Notes under the pieces: generated by a model
What the model was told of the DNA's origin: nothing
Seen by the model: the letters and a program-made list of their open reading frames with translations, nothing else
The model's database searches: none
Made by a program: the position numbers and the translations under genes
Shown here: one piece after another, positions 17,449-24,608 of the stretch
How the letters are laid out: every line of letters starts with the position of its first letter
How positions within the stretch are numbered: position 1 is the first letter of the stretch
Origin: Hyphomonas chukchiensis
GTDB lineage: Bacteria; Pseudomonadota; Alphaproteobacteria; Caulobacterales; Hyphomonadaceae
Assembly (NCBI RefSeq): GCF_000682695.1
Contig: NZ_AWFG01000041.1
Span: 62,001-126,000, forward strand
DNA: 64,000 bases
Direction: 5' to 3'

Positions 17449-17481
17449 GGAACAAATATAGAACATCTGAGCGAGCGCTCA
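17448..17481 (-). promoter_or_regulatory. promoter of the photolyase gene, probably leaderless
   Basis: On the minus strand TTGAGC is followed by 16 nt and TATATT, then TGTTCC and the ATG. A start seven bases after the -10 falls on the A of the ATG, and no ribosome site precedes it. This suggests a leaderless message. Confidence 0.55.
17450..17464 (-). promoter_or_regulatory. LexA-type SOS box of the photolyase gene
   Basis: On the minus strand the sequence is GTTCTATATTTGTTC, matching the alphaproteobacterial SOS box GTTC-N7-GTTC. It ends 1 nt before the photolyase ATG and covers the putative -10 hexamer TATATT, so LexA binding would block polymerase. Confidence 0.8.
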
Positions 17482-17899
17482 AGTGTTTTCTTCATGAGGC
17501 GGATGTTTGCCATCTTGGAAAACAGATCGTTACGATAACGAAACGAATGCAACTTCAAGTTCCCGGCTTGTATTTGCCGCCGTGAGAACCTGCCTGATGC
17601 TGGCGTCCTATATTATTGGCATCGCGACGGGGCTCGCCGCGCCGCGACGGGACGGAGCAGAGCAGGGGGATTGTTGCTGTGCTGGCGTCGCCAATCTGCG
17701 GGCCGCTCCAGTCGATTGTCACGGGGCGGACCCGCTATGGCTTGTGGCAGCAGCCCCATTTCTGGGCCAAGACACCTGACGACGCCCGGGCTGCCTGAGG
17801 GCCATCCCAACTTTTACGCCGCGTCAGGCTTGGCGGGCGGGTCCCGGGGATTTAGGCTTCATCCAGACATAACATACCGACAATCGAGGAGCCTTCCCA
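17482..17899. other. intergenic region without a recognisable gene
   Basis: About 420 bp separate the photolyase promoter from the acyl-CoA dehydrogenase operon. Short frames on both strands occur, for example one with LMLASYIIGIATGLAAP near 17595 and another frame with GIVAVLASPICGPLQS near 17670, which could be pieces of a decayed membrane protein gene, but I cannot join them or name a family. The last 30 bp hold the ribosome site (CGAGGAGCC) of the next gene. Confidence 0.4.
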
Positions 17900-19114
17900 A
17901 TGGCCTATGACGTCACCGAAGACCTGGACGCGTTTCGCGCCGAGACGCGCGAGTGGCTGGAGGCGAATTGCCCGCCGTCCATGCGCACCCCCATGAAGGA
18001 CAACGAGATTGTCTGGGGTGGCAAGAGCGAAAAGTTCCCTAATCCGGAATCCAGGATCTGGCTGGAACGCATGGGCGAAAAGGGCTGGACGGCCCCGGAA
18101 TGGCCCGCTGCCTATGGCGGCGGCGGCCTGACCAAGGAACAGAACCGTGTCCTTCAGGAAGAGCTGCGCCGCATCAAGGCCCGCCCGGCCCTGTTCTCGT
18201 TCGGCCTCTGGATGTTCGGTCCGGCCCTCTTGGAGTTCGGCAATGAAGAGCAGAAGAAGCGCTTCCTACCGGACATCGTCAAAGGCAAGACACGCTGGTG
18301 CCAAGGCTATTCCGAGCCGGGCGCAGGCTCTGACCTTGCCGGCCTGCAGACGCGCTGCGAGGACAAGGGCGATCATTACCTGATCAATGGCCAGAAAGTA
18401 TGGACCTCCTATGCCGACAAGGCCGACTGGATCTTCTGCCTCGTGCGCACCGACACAAGCGTGAAACATGAAGGCATCAGCTTCATCCTGTTCGACATGA
18501 CGAGCCCCGGCGTCGAGGCGCGTCCGATCCTGCTGATTTCCGGCGAAAGCCCGTTCTGCGAGACCTTCTTCACCGATGTGAAGGTGCCCAAGGACCAGCT
18601 GGTTGGCCGCGTGAATGGCGGCTGGGAAATTGCCAAGCGCCTGCTCCAGTTCGAACGTTCGTCGATCTCGGCAGGCGGCTTCGGCGGCACGGGTGGCTCG
18701 GGCATTCTCGGCCCGGAAGAATATGCCAAGATCCATGTCGGCACCGACAGCGAAGGCCGGATCGCCGATGGCGACCTGCGCGGCCGCATTGCGGACCACA
18801 AGATGTATGCCAAGGCCTTCAACCTGACCGTCCAGCGCCAGACCGAACAGGCCAAGGCTGGCCAGCAGGTCGGTCATACCGCGTCCATCCTGAAATATGG
18901 CGCGGCCAAAATGAACCAGGATCGCCACGAACTCCTGATCGAGGCCCTCGGCTCCGAGGCGCTCGGCTGGGAAGGGGAGGGCTTTGACAAGAGTGCCATG
19001 CGCGCGACCCGCGGCTGGCTGCGCTCGAAAGGCAACTCGATCGAAGGCGGCACCAGCGAGATCAACCTCAATGTCATCGCCAAGCGCGTGCTGGGTCTGA
19101 AAGACCATCAATAG
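17900..19114 (+). CDS. acyl-CoA dehydrogenase
   Basis: 404 aa flavoenzyme of the ACAD family. The N-terminal helical domain has FRAETREWLEANCPPS, the middle domain RWCQGYSEPGAGSDLAGLQT (FAD/substrate signature) and KVWTSYADKADW, and the C-terminal domain ends with RSKGNSIEGGTSEINLNVIAKRVLGL, which binds FAD. It introduces the alpha-beta double bond in an acyl-CoA. First gene of an operon with a DsbA-fold isomerase (2 nt gap) and a second ACAD. Two different ACADs adjacent suggest a heteromeric enzyme such as those for sterol side chains or cyclic acyl-CoA substrates; this is inference. Confidence 0.95.
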   Translation: MAYDVTEDLDAFRAETREWLEANCPPSMRTPMKDNEIVWGGKSEKFPNPESRIWLERMGEKGWTAPEWPAAYGGGGLTKEQNRVLQEELRRIKARPALFSFGLWMFGPALLEFGNEEQKKRFLPDIVKGKTRWCQGYSEPGAGSDLAGLQTRCEDKGDHYLINGQKVWTSYADKADWIFCLVRTDTSVKHEGISFILFDMTSPGVEARPILLISGESPFCETFFTDVKVPKDQLVGRVNGGWEIAKRLLQFERSSISAGGFGGTGGSGILGPEEYAKIHVGTDSEGRIADGDLRGRIADHKMYAKAFNLTVQRQTEQAKAGQQVGHTASILKYGAAKMNQDRHELLIEALGSEALGWEGEGFDKSAMRATRGWLRSKGNSIEGGTSEINLNVIAKRVLGLKDHQ

Positions 19115-19116
19115 GC

Positions 19117-19743
19117 ATGGGCAGGATTGAATTCTGGTTCGAGTTTGCATCGACTTACTCGTATCCGGCGGCCATGCGGATCGAGGCCCTCGCCGATGAG
19201 GCGGGGCACGATATCGTGTGGAAGCCGTTCCTGCTCGGACCTGTCTTCAATTCCCAGCAGGGGCTGACCGACAGCCCCTTCAATGCCTTCCCGGTCAAGG
19301 GCCGCTACATGTGGCGCGATCTTGCGCGCGTGTGTGCCCGTGCGGGCCTACCGCTGGAGACACCGGCCCGGTTTCCGCAGAACGGCCTGCTGGCGGCACG
19401 CTGCACGCTGGCACTGCCTGAGGCGGCCAGGGCGGCTTTTGTAAAGGCCGTCTACGCGGCCAACTTTGCCGACGGCGCCCTGATCTCCGAGCCTGCCATT
19501 GTCAGCCGGTGCATCGTGGCGGCGGGCGAAAACCCCGACGCCATCATGGCGCGGGCCGGCGACGAAACGATCAAGGCCGAACTGAAGGCCAATACAGAGG
19601 AAGCCATGCGCCGCGGCGTATTTGGCTCGCCCACTTTCTTTGCCGATGACGGCGAAATGTTCTGGGGCAATGACCGGTTGGAAGATGCTTTCGACTGGTT
19701 GGCCGCCCCCCTGCAAATAATGTCCATTGGAGGGACGAGATGA
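19117..19743 (+). CDS. 2-hydroxychromene-2-carboxylate isomerase / GST-kappa-like DsbA-fold protein
   Basis: 208 aa thioredoxin-fold enzyme. The N-terminal FWFEFASTYSYPAAMRIE with Ser in the place of the DsbA active cysteine is the signature of HCCA isomerase, followed by WKPFLLGPVF, RYMWRDLARVC and the cis-Pro region GVFGSPTFF. The family isomerises 2-hydroxychromene-2-carboxylate in naphthalene breakdown using glutathione, or acts as GST-kappa. Here it lies between two acyl-CoA dehydrogenases (2 nt after one, 4 nt overlap with the next), so a role in the same acyl-CoA pathway is likely though the reaction is unknown. Confidence 0.9.
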   Translation: MGRIEFWFEFASTYSYPAAMRIEALADEAGHDIVWKPFLLGPVFNSQQGLTDSPFNAFPVKGRYMWRDLARVCARAGLPLETPARFPQNGLLAARCTLALPEAARAAFVKAVYAANFADGALISEPAIVSRCIVAAGENPDAIMARAGDETIKAELKANTEEAMRRGVFGSPTFFADDGEMFWGNDRLEDAFDWLAAPLQIMSIGGTR

Positions 19744-20876
19744 GCTTCGTACTGACTGAAGACCAGGAAATGCTGCGCGACACGGCGATGGCATTCGCAC
19801 GTGATGAACTGCCGCTGACGCATCTGCGCGCCCTGCGCGACAAGGGCGCCAACGGCCATGATCCGGAAACACGCAAGAAGCTGGCCGAACTCGGCTTCTT
19901 CGGCGTGATCATTCCGGAAGAACCGGGCGGCGAGCATTTCGGCCTTGTCGGCCTTGGCCAGATCCTTGAGGCCCAGGGCCGCACGCTGGCCGCGACGCCC
20001 TTGCTGCAAACGGCGCTGATCGCAGCTTCAGCCATCCAGCTGGGGGGCAGCAAGGCCCAGCAGGCCGAATGGCTGCCGAAGATCGCCATGGGCGAGACGA
20101 CCTTCGCCCTCGCGCTCGACGAGTCTGCGCATTTCGCGCCGCTGAACGTAGCAACCGAAGCCGAGCGCAACGGCCAGGGCTACACGCTGAACGGCATGAA
20201 GCGTTTCGTGCCGGGCGGCCACGATGCCGACATGTTCATTGTCGTTGCGCGCACCTTTGGCGAAGCTGGCGACCGCCACGGCATCACGCTCTTCCTCGTG
20301 CCGCGTGATGCAAAAGGCGTTACCGTCCAGGAGCTGAAGACGGTGGATTCCCATGGCGCCGCGCACGTGACGTTTGAGGATGTCATCGTGGGCGAGGGCG
20401 GCGTGCTCGGCCCTGTGGACGAAGGCTCTGACGTGCTTGAGCCGGTGCTCGACCGTGCAGCCATCGGCCAGGCGGCTGAAATGCTCGGCTCATCGGCTGC
20501 CGCTTTCGAGATGACGCTCGAATACCTGCAGAGCCGCAAGCAGTTCGGCCAGCTGATCGGCTCGTTCCAGTCGCTGCAGCACCGCGCCGCCAAAATGTTC
20601 ACCGAGATGGAAATGACGCGCTCCTGCGTCGCGGCGGCCCTCGCGGCAGTCGATGCCGGCAGCGGTGATGTTGCGGAACTGGCCAGCCTTGCCAAGGCGA
20701 AGGCGAGCGAGCTTGTGCATCTCGTTTCCAATGAATGCGTGCAGATGCATGGCGGCATCGGCATGACCGATGTGGCAGACCCGGGCCTCTACATGAAGCG
20801 CGCGCGTGTGCAGGAAGCCATGTATGGCGGCGCCAGCTGGCACCGCGATCGCTATGCGCGCCTCAACGGCTTCTGA
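19740..20876 (+). CDS. acyl-CoA dehydrogenase
   Basis: 378 aa. It begins MSFVLTEDQEMLRDTAMAFA, typical of the ACAD N-domain, continues with FVPGGHDADMFIVVART and ends with VQMHGGIGMTDVADPGLYMKRARV, a FAD and dimer-interface region. It is distinct in sequence from the ACAD at 17900 and its middle domain departs from the standard signature, as in the non-flavin-rich partner of alpha2-beta2 acyl-CoA dehydrogenases (FadE pairs known from steroid degraders). Last gene of the operon; a terminator follows 23 nt later. Confidence 0.92.
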   Translation: MSFVLTEDQEMLRDTAMAFARDELPLTHLRALRDKGANGHDPETRKKLAELGFFGVIIPEEPGGEHFGLVGLGQILEAQGRTLAATPLLQTALIAASAIQLGGSKAQQAEWLPKIAMGETTFALALDESAHFAPLNVATEAERNGQGYTLNGMKRFVPGGHDADMFIVVARTFGEAGDRHGITLFLVPRDAKGVTVQELKTVDSHGAAHVTFEDVIVGEGGVLGPVDEGSDVLEPVLDRAAIGQAAEMLGSSAAAFEMTLEYLQSRKQFGQLIGSFQSLQHRAAKMFTEMEMTRSCVAAALAAVDAGSGDVAELASLAKAKASELVHLVSNECVQMHGGIGMTDVADPGLYMKRARVQEAMYGGASWHRDRYARLNGF

Positions 20877-20899
20877 TCGACTTCAAAACCAGACAAGAA

Positions 20900-20939
20900 A
20901 AAGCCGGGCCAGCCATGCTGCGCCCGGCTTTATTTTTTT
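20900..20939 (+). terminator. rho-independent terminator of the acyl-CoA dehydrogenase operon
   Basis: AAAGCCGGGC pairs with GCCCGGCTTT over a 12-nt loop and is followed by ATTTTTTT. A strong intrinsic terminator on the plus strand. Confidence 0.9.
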
Positions 20940-20957
20940 CCGCAAGCGGAATGAAGA

Positions 20958-21395
20958 TCAGCCTTTGAGGACCGAGCCTTTTTTCAGTGCCTTGGCGATG
21001 AGGTAGTACATCACGGGGCGGTGCTTGGCGCGGACGGACTTGCCGTATTTGGCAACTGCCTCAACCAGTGCGGCATCGGCCTTGGCTTCGTCGGTGACGC
21101 CGAGCTTCTTGGTGATGAAGCCTTTCTTGACGCGTGCGAGTTCGTCCTTGTCGGAAGCGGCAATCGTTGCCGTGTCGGACTTGTAGATGGTTGGACCGGA
21201 TGCTTTCACAGCGGCTTCGAGCAGCGCCATGTCAGGACGCGCTTCGCCGACTTTCTCTTTCAGGTCGGTGATGTATTTTTCCATCAGCACTTCTTTGGCT
21301 GTTGGTGCTTTTGCCGGTACACTGACTTTTGGCGCAGGTGCAGCCTTCTTCGCAGCGGCAGGTTTCTTGGTCGTTGGCTTGGTTGCTTTTGCCAT
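20958..21395 (-). CDS. DUF2853 family protein with Lys/Ala/Pro-rich N-terminal tail
   Basis: 145 aa from ATG 21395, preceded by GAGGAG. Residues about 33-145 match DUF2853, a small cytosolic family (KYITDLKEKVGEARPDMALL, GPTIYKSDTATIAASDKDEL, KKGFITKKLGV, AKYGKSVRAKHRPVMYYLIAKAL). The first 32 residues (KATKPTTKKPAAAKKAAPAP and so on) are very basic and low in complexity, like bacterial histone H1-type tails, and are longer than in the plain family. Function of DUF2853 is unknown; the tail suggests nucleic-acid or polyanion binding. Confidence 0.82.
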   Translation of the reverse strand: MAKATKPTTKKPAAAKKAAPAPKVSVPAKAPTAKEVLMEKYITDLKEKVGEARPDMALLEAAVKASGPTIYKSDTATIAASDKDELARVKKGFITKKLGVTDEAKADAALVEAVAKYGKSVRAKHRPVMYYLIAKALKKGSVLKG

Positions 21396-21698
21396 GGGAT
21401 TTTCTCCTCGATGGGCCCTCGTGTGGGCGGTTATTGATCTTACGCAGCTCAGATCTCGAATCACTTCGACACGCGCTTGCACATTGACCTTCTTTTGAAC
21501 AGCGTGCCAACCCCTTAAAGGGGTGGAATATGATTCGCAAACTTTCAATAATGAACGTAAACGGATGAAAAATTAATGATGTCGGCAAGTGCGACTTTGC
21601 AGTGCGTGTTGGAACATTCCGCGCTGTGCGGGATTTGTTGACGATGCCGCTTGCTTGGCCCAAGGCTCGGAAAGTCAAATAACTGCAGGGAGTTTGCC
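21396..21698. other. intergenic region between divergent genes
   Basis: About 300 bp, more AT-rich than the flanks, holding promoters for the DUF2853 gene and the flavoprotein gene. A 15-bp palindrome (ACCCCTTAAAGGGGT) at 21510-21524 is a possible regulator site. I see no gene here. Confidence 0.6.
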
Positions 21699-23291
21699 AT
21701 GCTGCGCTTCGTTCCGCTTCTCACCGTCACAGGCCTGTTCGTGCTCAGTCTCTTCGGTCTGGAGGCTGCGCCATGGCTTGTCGTCATCAGTGTGATCCTT
21801 GGCGCACTTGTGCTTCTCGGCCTTTATGATTTTTTTCAGTCACGCCACACTTTGTGGCGCAACTTCCCGATCATTGCGCACATAAGATGGATTGCTGAGG
21901 AGCTGCATCCCTTCCTGCGTTCGTACATCGTTGAGAGTGAGACCGAAGGACGTCCCTTCAACAATGAACAGCGTGCGCTCATCTATCGCCGGGCAAAGAA
22001 TGTCTCCTCCGTCGAGCCCTTCGGCAGCCATCTCGACATCGACAAGCCACCTTATGAATGGCTCGCGCATTCGATTGCCGCGAAGCATACGGCAGACGAC
22101 TCTCCGCGCATTCATGTCGGCGCGCCGGGCACGAAGCAGCCTTACTCCGCCAGCGTCCTGAACGTCTCGGCCATGAGCTTTGGCTCGCTCGGCGCGCATG
22201 CCATCGAGGCGCTGTCCACGGGTGCAAAGAAAGGCAACTTCTATCACGACACAGGCGAGGGCGGCGTCTCGCGCTACCATCGCGCAGGCGGCGCGGACCT
22301 GGTCTGGGAACTCGGCTCCGGTTATTTCGGCTGCCGCGCACGCGATGGCCGGTTTGATGCGGCGCGCTTCAAGGATGTCGCGCAGGACCCGCAGATCAAG
22401 ATGATCGAGATTAAGCTCAGCCAGGGCGCCAAGCCCGGTCATGGCGGCGTATTGCCAGGCGCGAAGGTGACCGAAGAGATTGCCGAGGCGCGCGGCGTGC
22501 CTGTGGGCGAGACATGCGTGTCGCCGCCCGGGCATACGGCTTTTTCGACGCCAATTGAGATGATGGAATTTGCCGCCAGCCTGCGCGAGATGTCTGGCGG
22601 CAAGCCGGTGGGCATCAAGTTCTGCGTCGGCAACCGGTGGGAACTGCTCGCCATCTGCAAGGCCATGCTGGAAACAGAGATCCGGCTCGACTTCATGGTC
22701 GTCGATGGCGGGGAGGGGGGCACGGGCGCCGCGCCTGCTGAATTCCTGGATCATGTCGGTGCGCCACTGAGGCAGGGGCTCGTCCTGGCCCGCAATGCGC
22801 TGGTCGGCACGGGCCTGAAGGATCATGTCCGCCTTGCCTGTTCCGGCAAGCAGACGAGTGCCTTCGCGATTGCCTCTTCGATGGCGCTTGGCGCGGACTG
22901 GATCAACACGGCGCGTGGCTTCATGTTTTCGCTTGGCTGCATCCAGTCGCTCAACTGCCACAACAATACGTGCCCGACCGGCATTGCGACCACGGACAAG
23001 GGGCGCCAGCGTGGCCTCGTGATCGCGGACAAGGCGGAGCGCGTCTACAATTTCCATCGCAACACGATGAAGGCGCTGATGGAAGTCGTCGGCGCGGCGG
23101 GGCTGGAACATCCGGCGGAACTGACACCGCGCCACATCATGCACCGCGTGACGGAAGACATCGTGAAGCCTGCGCACCGTGCCTATGACCTGCTGGATGC
23201 GAATGTCCTGCTCAATGCTCCGGAGGGCACCAAGCTCGCTAATGAATGGGCCATGGCGCAGGCCGCCTCTTTCAGGCCCCTGGATATCTAG
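21699..23291 (+). CDS. membrane-anchored FMN-binding glutamate synthase-like protein
   Basis: 530 aa from ATG 21699, preceded by GGGAG. Two membrane helices lie at residues about 3-45 (LTVTGLFVLSLFGL and WLVVISVILGALVLLGLYDF), then a glutamate-synthase alpha-subunit FMN/2-iminoglutarate domain: SAMSFGSLGAHAIEALSTGA, EGGVSRYHRAGGADLVWELG, KLSQGAKPGHGGVLPG, FMVVDGGEGGTGAAPAEF and a Cys cluster SLGCIQSLNCHNNTCPTGI that binds the 3Fe-4S centre. The amidotransferase domain of GltB is absent, so it is a stand-alone GltB-like domain of unknown electron partner and substrate. Confidence 0.93.
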   Translation: MLRFVPLLTVTGLFVLSLFGLEAAPWLVVISVILGALVLLGLYDFFQSRHTLWRNFPIIAHIRWIAEELHPFLRSYIVESETEGRPFNNEQRALIYRRAKNVSSVEPFGSHLDIDKPPYEWLAHSIAAKHTADDSPRIHVGAPGTKQPYSASVLNVSAMSFGSLGAHAIEALSTGAKKGNFYHDTGEGGVSRYHRAGGADLVWELGSGYFGCRARDGRFDAARFKDVAQDPQIKMIEIKLSQGAKPGHGGVLPGAKVTEEIAEARGVPVGETCVSPPGHTAFSTPIEMMEFAASLREMSGGKPVGIKFCVGNRWELLAICKAMLETEIRLDFMVVDGGEGGTGAAPAEFLDHVGAPLRQGLVLARNALVGTGLKDHVRLACSGKQTSAFAIASSMALGADWINTARGFMFSLGCIQSLNCHNNTCPTGIATTDKGRQRGLVIADKAERVYNFHRNTMKALMEVVGAAGLEHPAELTPRHIMHRVTEDIVKPAHRAYDLLDANVLLNAPEGTKLANEWAMAQAASFRPLDI

Positions 23292-23380
23292 CGCGTCGTC
23301 GCTCATTCGGGCCTGCATGCTTGGCAAAGCCGGCAAACCTTGTTTTGATCCTTACCGGACCATGAAGAGGAGGACGCACC

Positions 23381-23608
23381 ATGGATTCCGGAAACTCGGC
23401 CACAATGGCCATTGTAGGGGTCATCTACCTGGCGGTGATTATATTTTTCATCGTCTGCTACTGGAAAATCTGGAGCAAGGCGGGCTTTAACGGCGCCTGG
23501 TCGCTCTTGATGCTCGTGCCGCTGGTGAACCTGATCGCCTTTGCCTATCTCGCCTTCGCGCAATGGCCGGTGCACAAGCGCATCAATCCGACAGATACAT
23601 TCAATTAG
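23381..23608 (+). CDS. small two-helix membrane protein
   Basis: 75 aa from ATG 23381, with AAGAGGAGGA just upstream. Two hydrophobic stretches are clear (MAIVGVIYLAVIIFFIVCYWKIW and SLLMLVPLVNLIAFAYLAFAQW) separated by KAGFNGAW. The pattern W..I..KAG..GW.sLi.liP..nli is common in small bacterial membrane proteins of unknown function. It lies 89 bp after the flavoprotein and ends 22 bp before a bidirectional terminator. Confidence 0.75.
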   Translation: MDSGNSATMAIVGVIYLAVIIFFIVCYWKIWSKAGFNGAWSLLMLVPLVNLIAFAYLAFAQWPVHKRINPTDTFN

Positions 23609-23630
23609 GGATGTGATGCTCCCACAAAGA

Positions 23631-23660
23631 AAAAAGCCGGCCCCGAAAGGCCGGCTTTTT
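23631..23660. terminator. bidirectional rho-independent terminator
   Basis: AAAAAGCCGGCC and GGCCGGCTTTTT form a perfect 12-bp stem with a 6-nt loop and T-runs on both strands. It serves the small membrane protein gene on the plus strand and bacterioferritin on the minus strand. Confidence 0.93.
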
Positions 23661-23661
23661 A

Positions 23662-24141
23662 TCAGGAGCCGTTGGCTTCAGATTGCAGCATCGTGTAGCG
23701 CTCGATACCGATGCGTTCGATCAGATCGAACTGCGTTTCCAGATAATCGACATGCTCTTCCTCATTATGGAGGATCTTGCCGAACAGGTCGCGGCTGCCA
23801 TAGTCACGCACGTTCTCGGCATGCTCCATCGCATCCTTGAGCGTGGGGATGGCCATCATCTCCACCTTCATGTCGCACTCGAGGATCTCCTGCACGCTTT
23901 CGCCAATGTGCAGCTTGCCGAGGTCCTGAAGGTTGGGCAGGCCGCCGAGGAAGAGGATTCGCTCGATCAGCCAGTCGGCGTGATTCATTTCCTCGATTGA
24001 TTCCTCATACTCATGCTTGGCGAGCTTGGAGACGCCCCAGTCCTTGAGCATGCGGGAATGCAGGAAATACTGGTTGATCGCCGTCAGCTCGTTCTTGAGA
24101 CAGAGATTCAGGAACTCGATAACTTTGGTGTCGCCTTTCAT
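23662..24141 (-). CDS. bfr: bacterioferritin
   Basis: 159 aa four-helix ferritin. All ferroxidase ligands are at the standard positions: Glu18, Glu51, His54, Glu94, Glu127 and His130, and Met52 is the axial haem ligand, so a haem-containing 24-mer iron store is expected. It oxidises Fe2+ and stores iron in the cytosol. The gene for its ferredoxin partner lies upstream on the same strand, and two palindromes of the TGA-N9-TCA type lie in its upstream region, consistent with iron control. Confidence 0.97.
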   Translation of the reverse strand: MKGDTKVIEFLNLCLKNELTAINQYFLHSRMLKDWGVSKLAKHEYEESIEEMNHADWLIERILFLGGLPNLQDLGKLHIGESVQEILECDMKVEMMAIPTLKDAMEHAENVRDYGSRDLFGKILHNEEEHVDYLETQFDLIERIGIERYTMLQSEANGS

Positions 24142-24240
24142 GGGGCACTCCTGCGCAAGGTAAATGGGTCGACTCGCGGGATACGGGAAGGCGCCACCAA
24201 AAGCAAGAAATTCCCGAATAAAAACAAGTTCATCTGCAAG

Positions 24241-24278
24241 TGAGACACAGTCTCACAGCGTGCTGAAACGCAGTCTCA
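24241..24278 (-). promoter_or_regulatory. tandem TGA-N9-TCA palindromes upstream of bfr
   Basis: TGAGACACAGTCTCA (24241-24255) is a perfect palindrome with 6-bp arms, and TGAAACGCAGTCTCA (24264-24278) is the same site with two changes, 23 bp away. Both match the TGA-N9-TCA iron operator described for RirA/IscR-type regulators in alphaproteobacteria. They lie about 100-140 bp upstream of bfr and just after the end of bfd. Confidence 0.7.
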
Positions 24279-24289
24279 AAGAGCAGGAA

Positions 24290-24490
24290 TTATTCGGCGG
24301 CGACCAGCATAGGGGCCGGGCCCTGACGGTCCATTTCCTGCGAAATGATCTCGCCGATCGAGCAGCTGCACTTGCCGCAATTGAACTTGCAGCCGTGATG
24401 GGCCTGCACGGCCCGGGGGCTGCGCGCACCGGCGTCGACCGCAGCGCGGACACTTGCACAATTGATACGGTTGCAAATGCAGATGATCAT
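24290..24490 (-). CDS. bfd: bacterioferritin-associated ferredoxin
   Basis: 66 aa from ATG 24490. With this start the cluster ligands are Cys4, Cys6, Cys38 and Cys41, exactly as in E. coli Bfd; upstream ATGs at 24499 and 24505 would shift them. The region CKFNCGKCSCSIGEII is typical. The [2Fe-2S] protein binds bacterioferritin and donates electrons to release stored iron when iron is scarce. The start is supported by a promoter whose predicted transcription start falls on this ATG and is covered by two Fur-like sites. The C-terminal half after Cys43 is normal in length. Confidence 0.92.
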   Translation of the reverse strand: MIICICNRINCASVRAAVDAGARSPRAVQAHHGCKFNCGKCSCSIGEIISQEMDRQGPAPMLVAAE

Positions 24491-24526
24491 GAGAACCATT
24501 TGCATCTACTTGCGAATGATTGTCAA
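24490..24526 (-). promoter_or_regulatory. bfd promoter with two Fur-like sites, probably leaderless
   Basis: On the minus strand TTGACA (24526-24521), a 17-nt spacer and GCAAAT (24503-24498) form a promoter whose start would be at the ATG at 24490. TGCGAATGATTGTCA in plus orientation (24511-24525) fits 11 of 14 positions of the 7-1-7 Fur box tGAtAAT-N-ATTaTCa, and TGCAAATGGTTCTCA on the minus strand (24504-24490) fits 10 of 14; centres are 21 bp apart. They cover the -35 and the -10. Confidence 0.7.
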
Positions 24527-24608
24527 GCGCGTGTTTGCGCATTGATCGCAGGTGCGGCGAGTTGACCCTTCCGGGTGGGGTGATTACAGCCTGTCAGCTT
24601 GAATTCAC

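Noticed and set aside
21611-21640. EcfG-type stress promoter (GGAAC...CGTT) upstream of the flavoprotein gene
   Set aside because: GGAAC is present but no CGTT occurs at the required 16-17 nt spacing.
21840-23336. 498-codon minus-strand frame
   Set aside because: Antisense to the glutamate-synthase-like flavoprotein.
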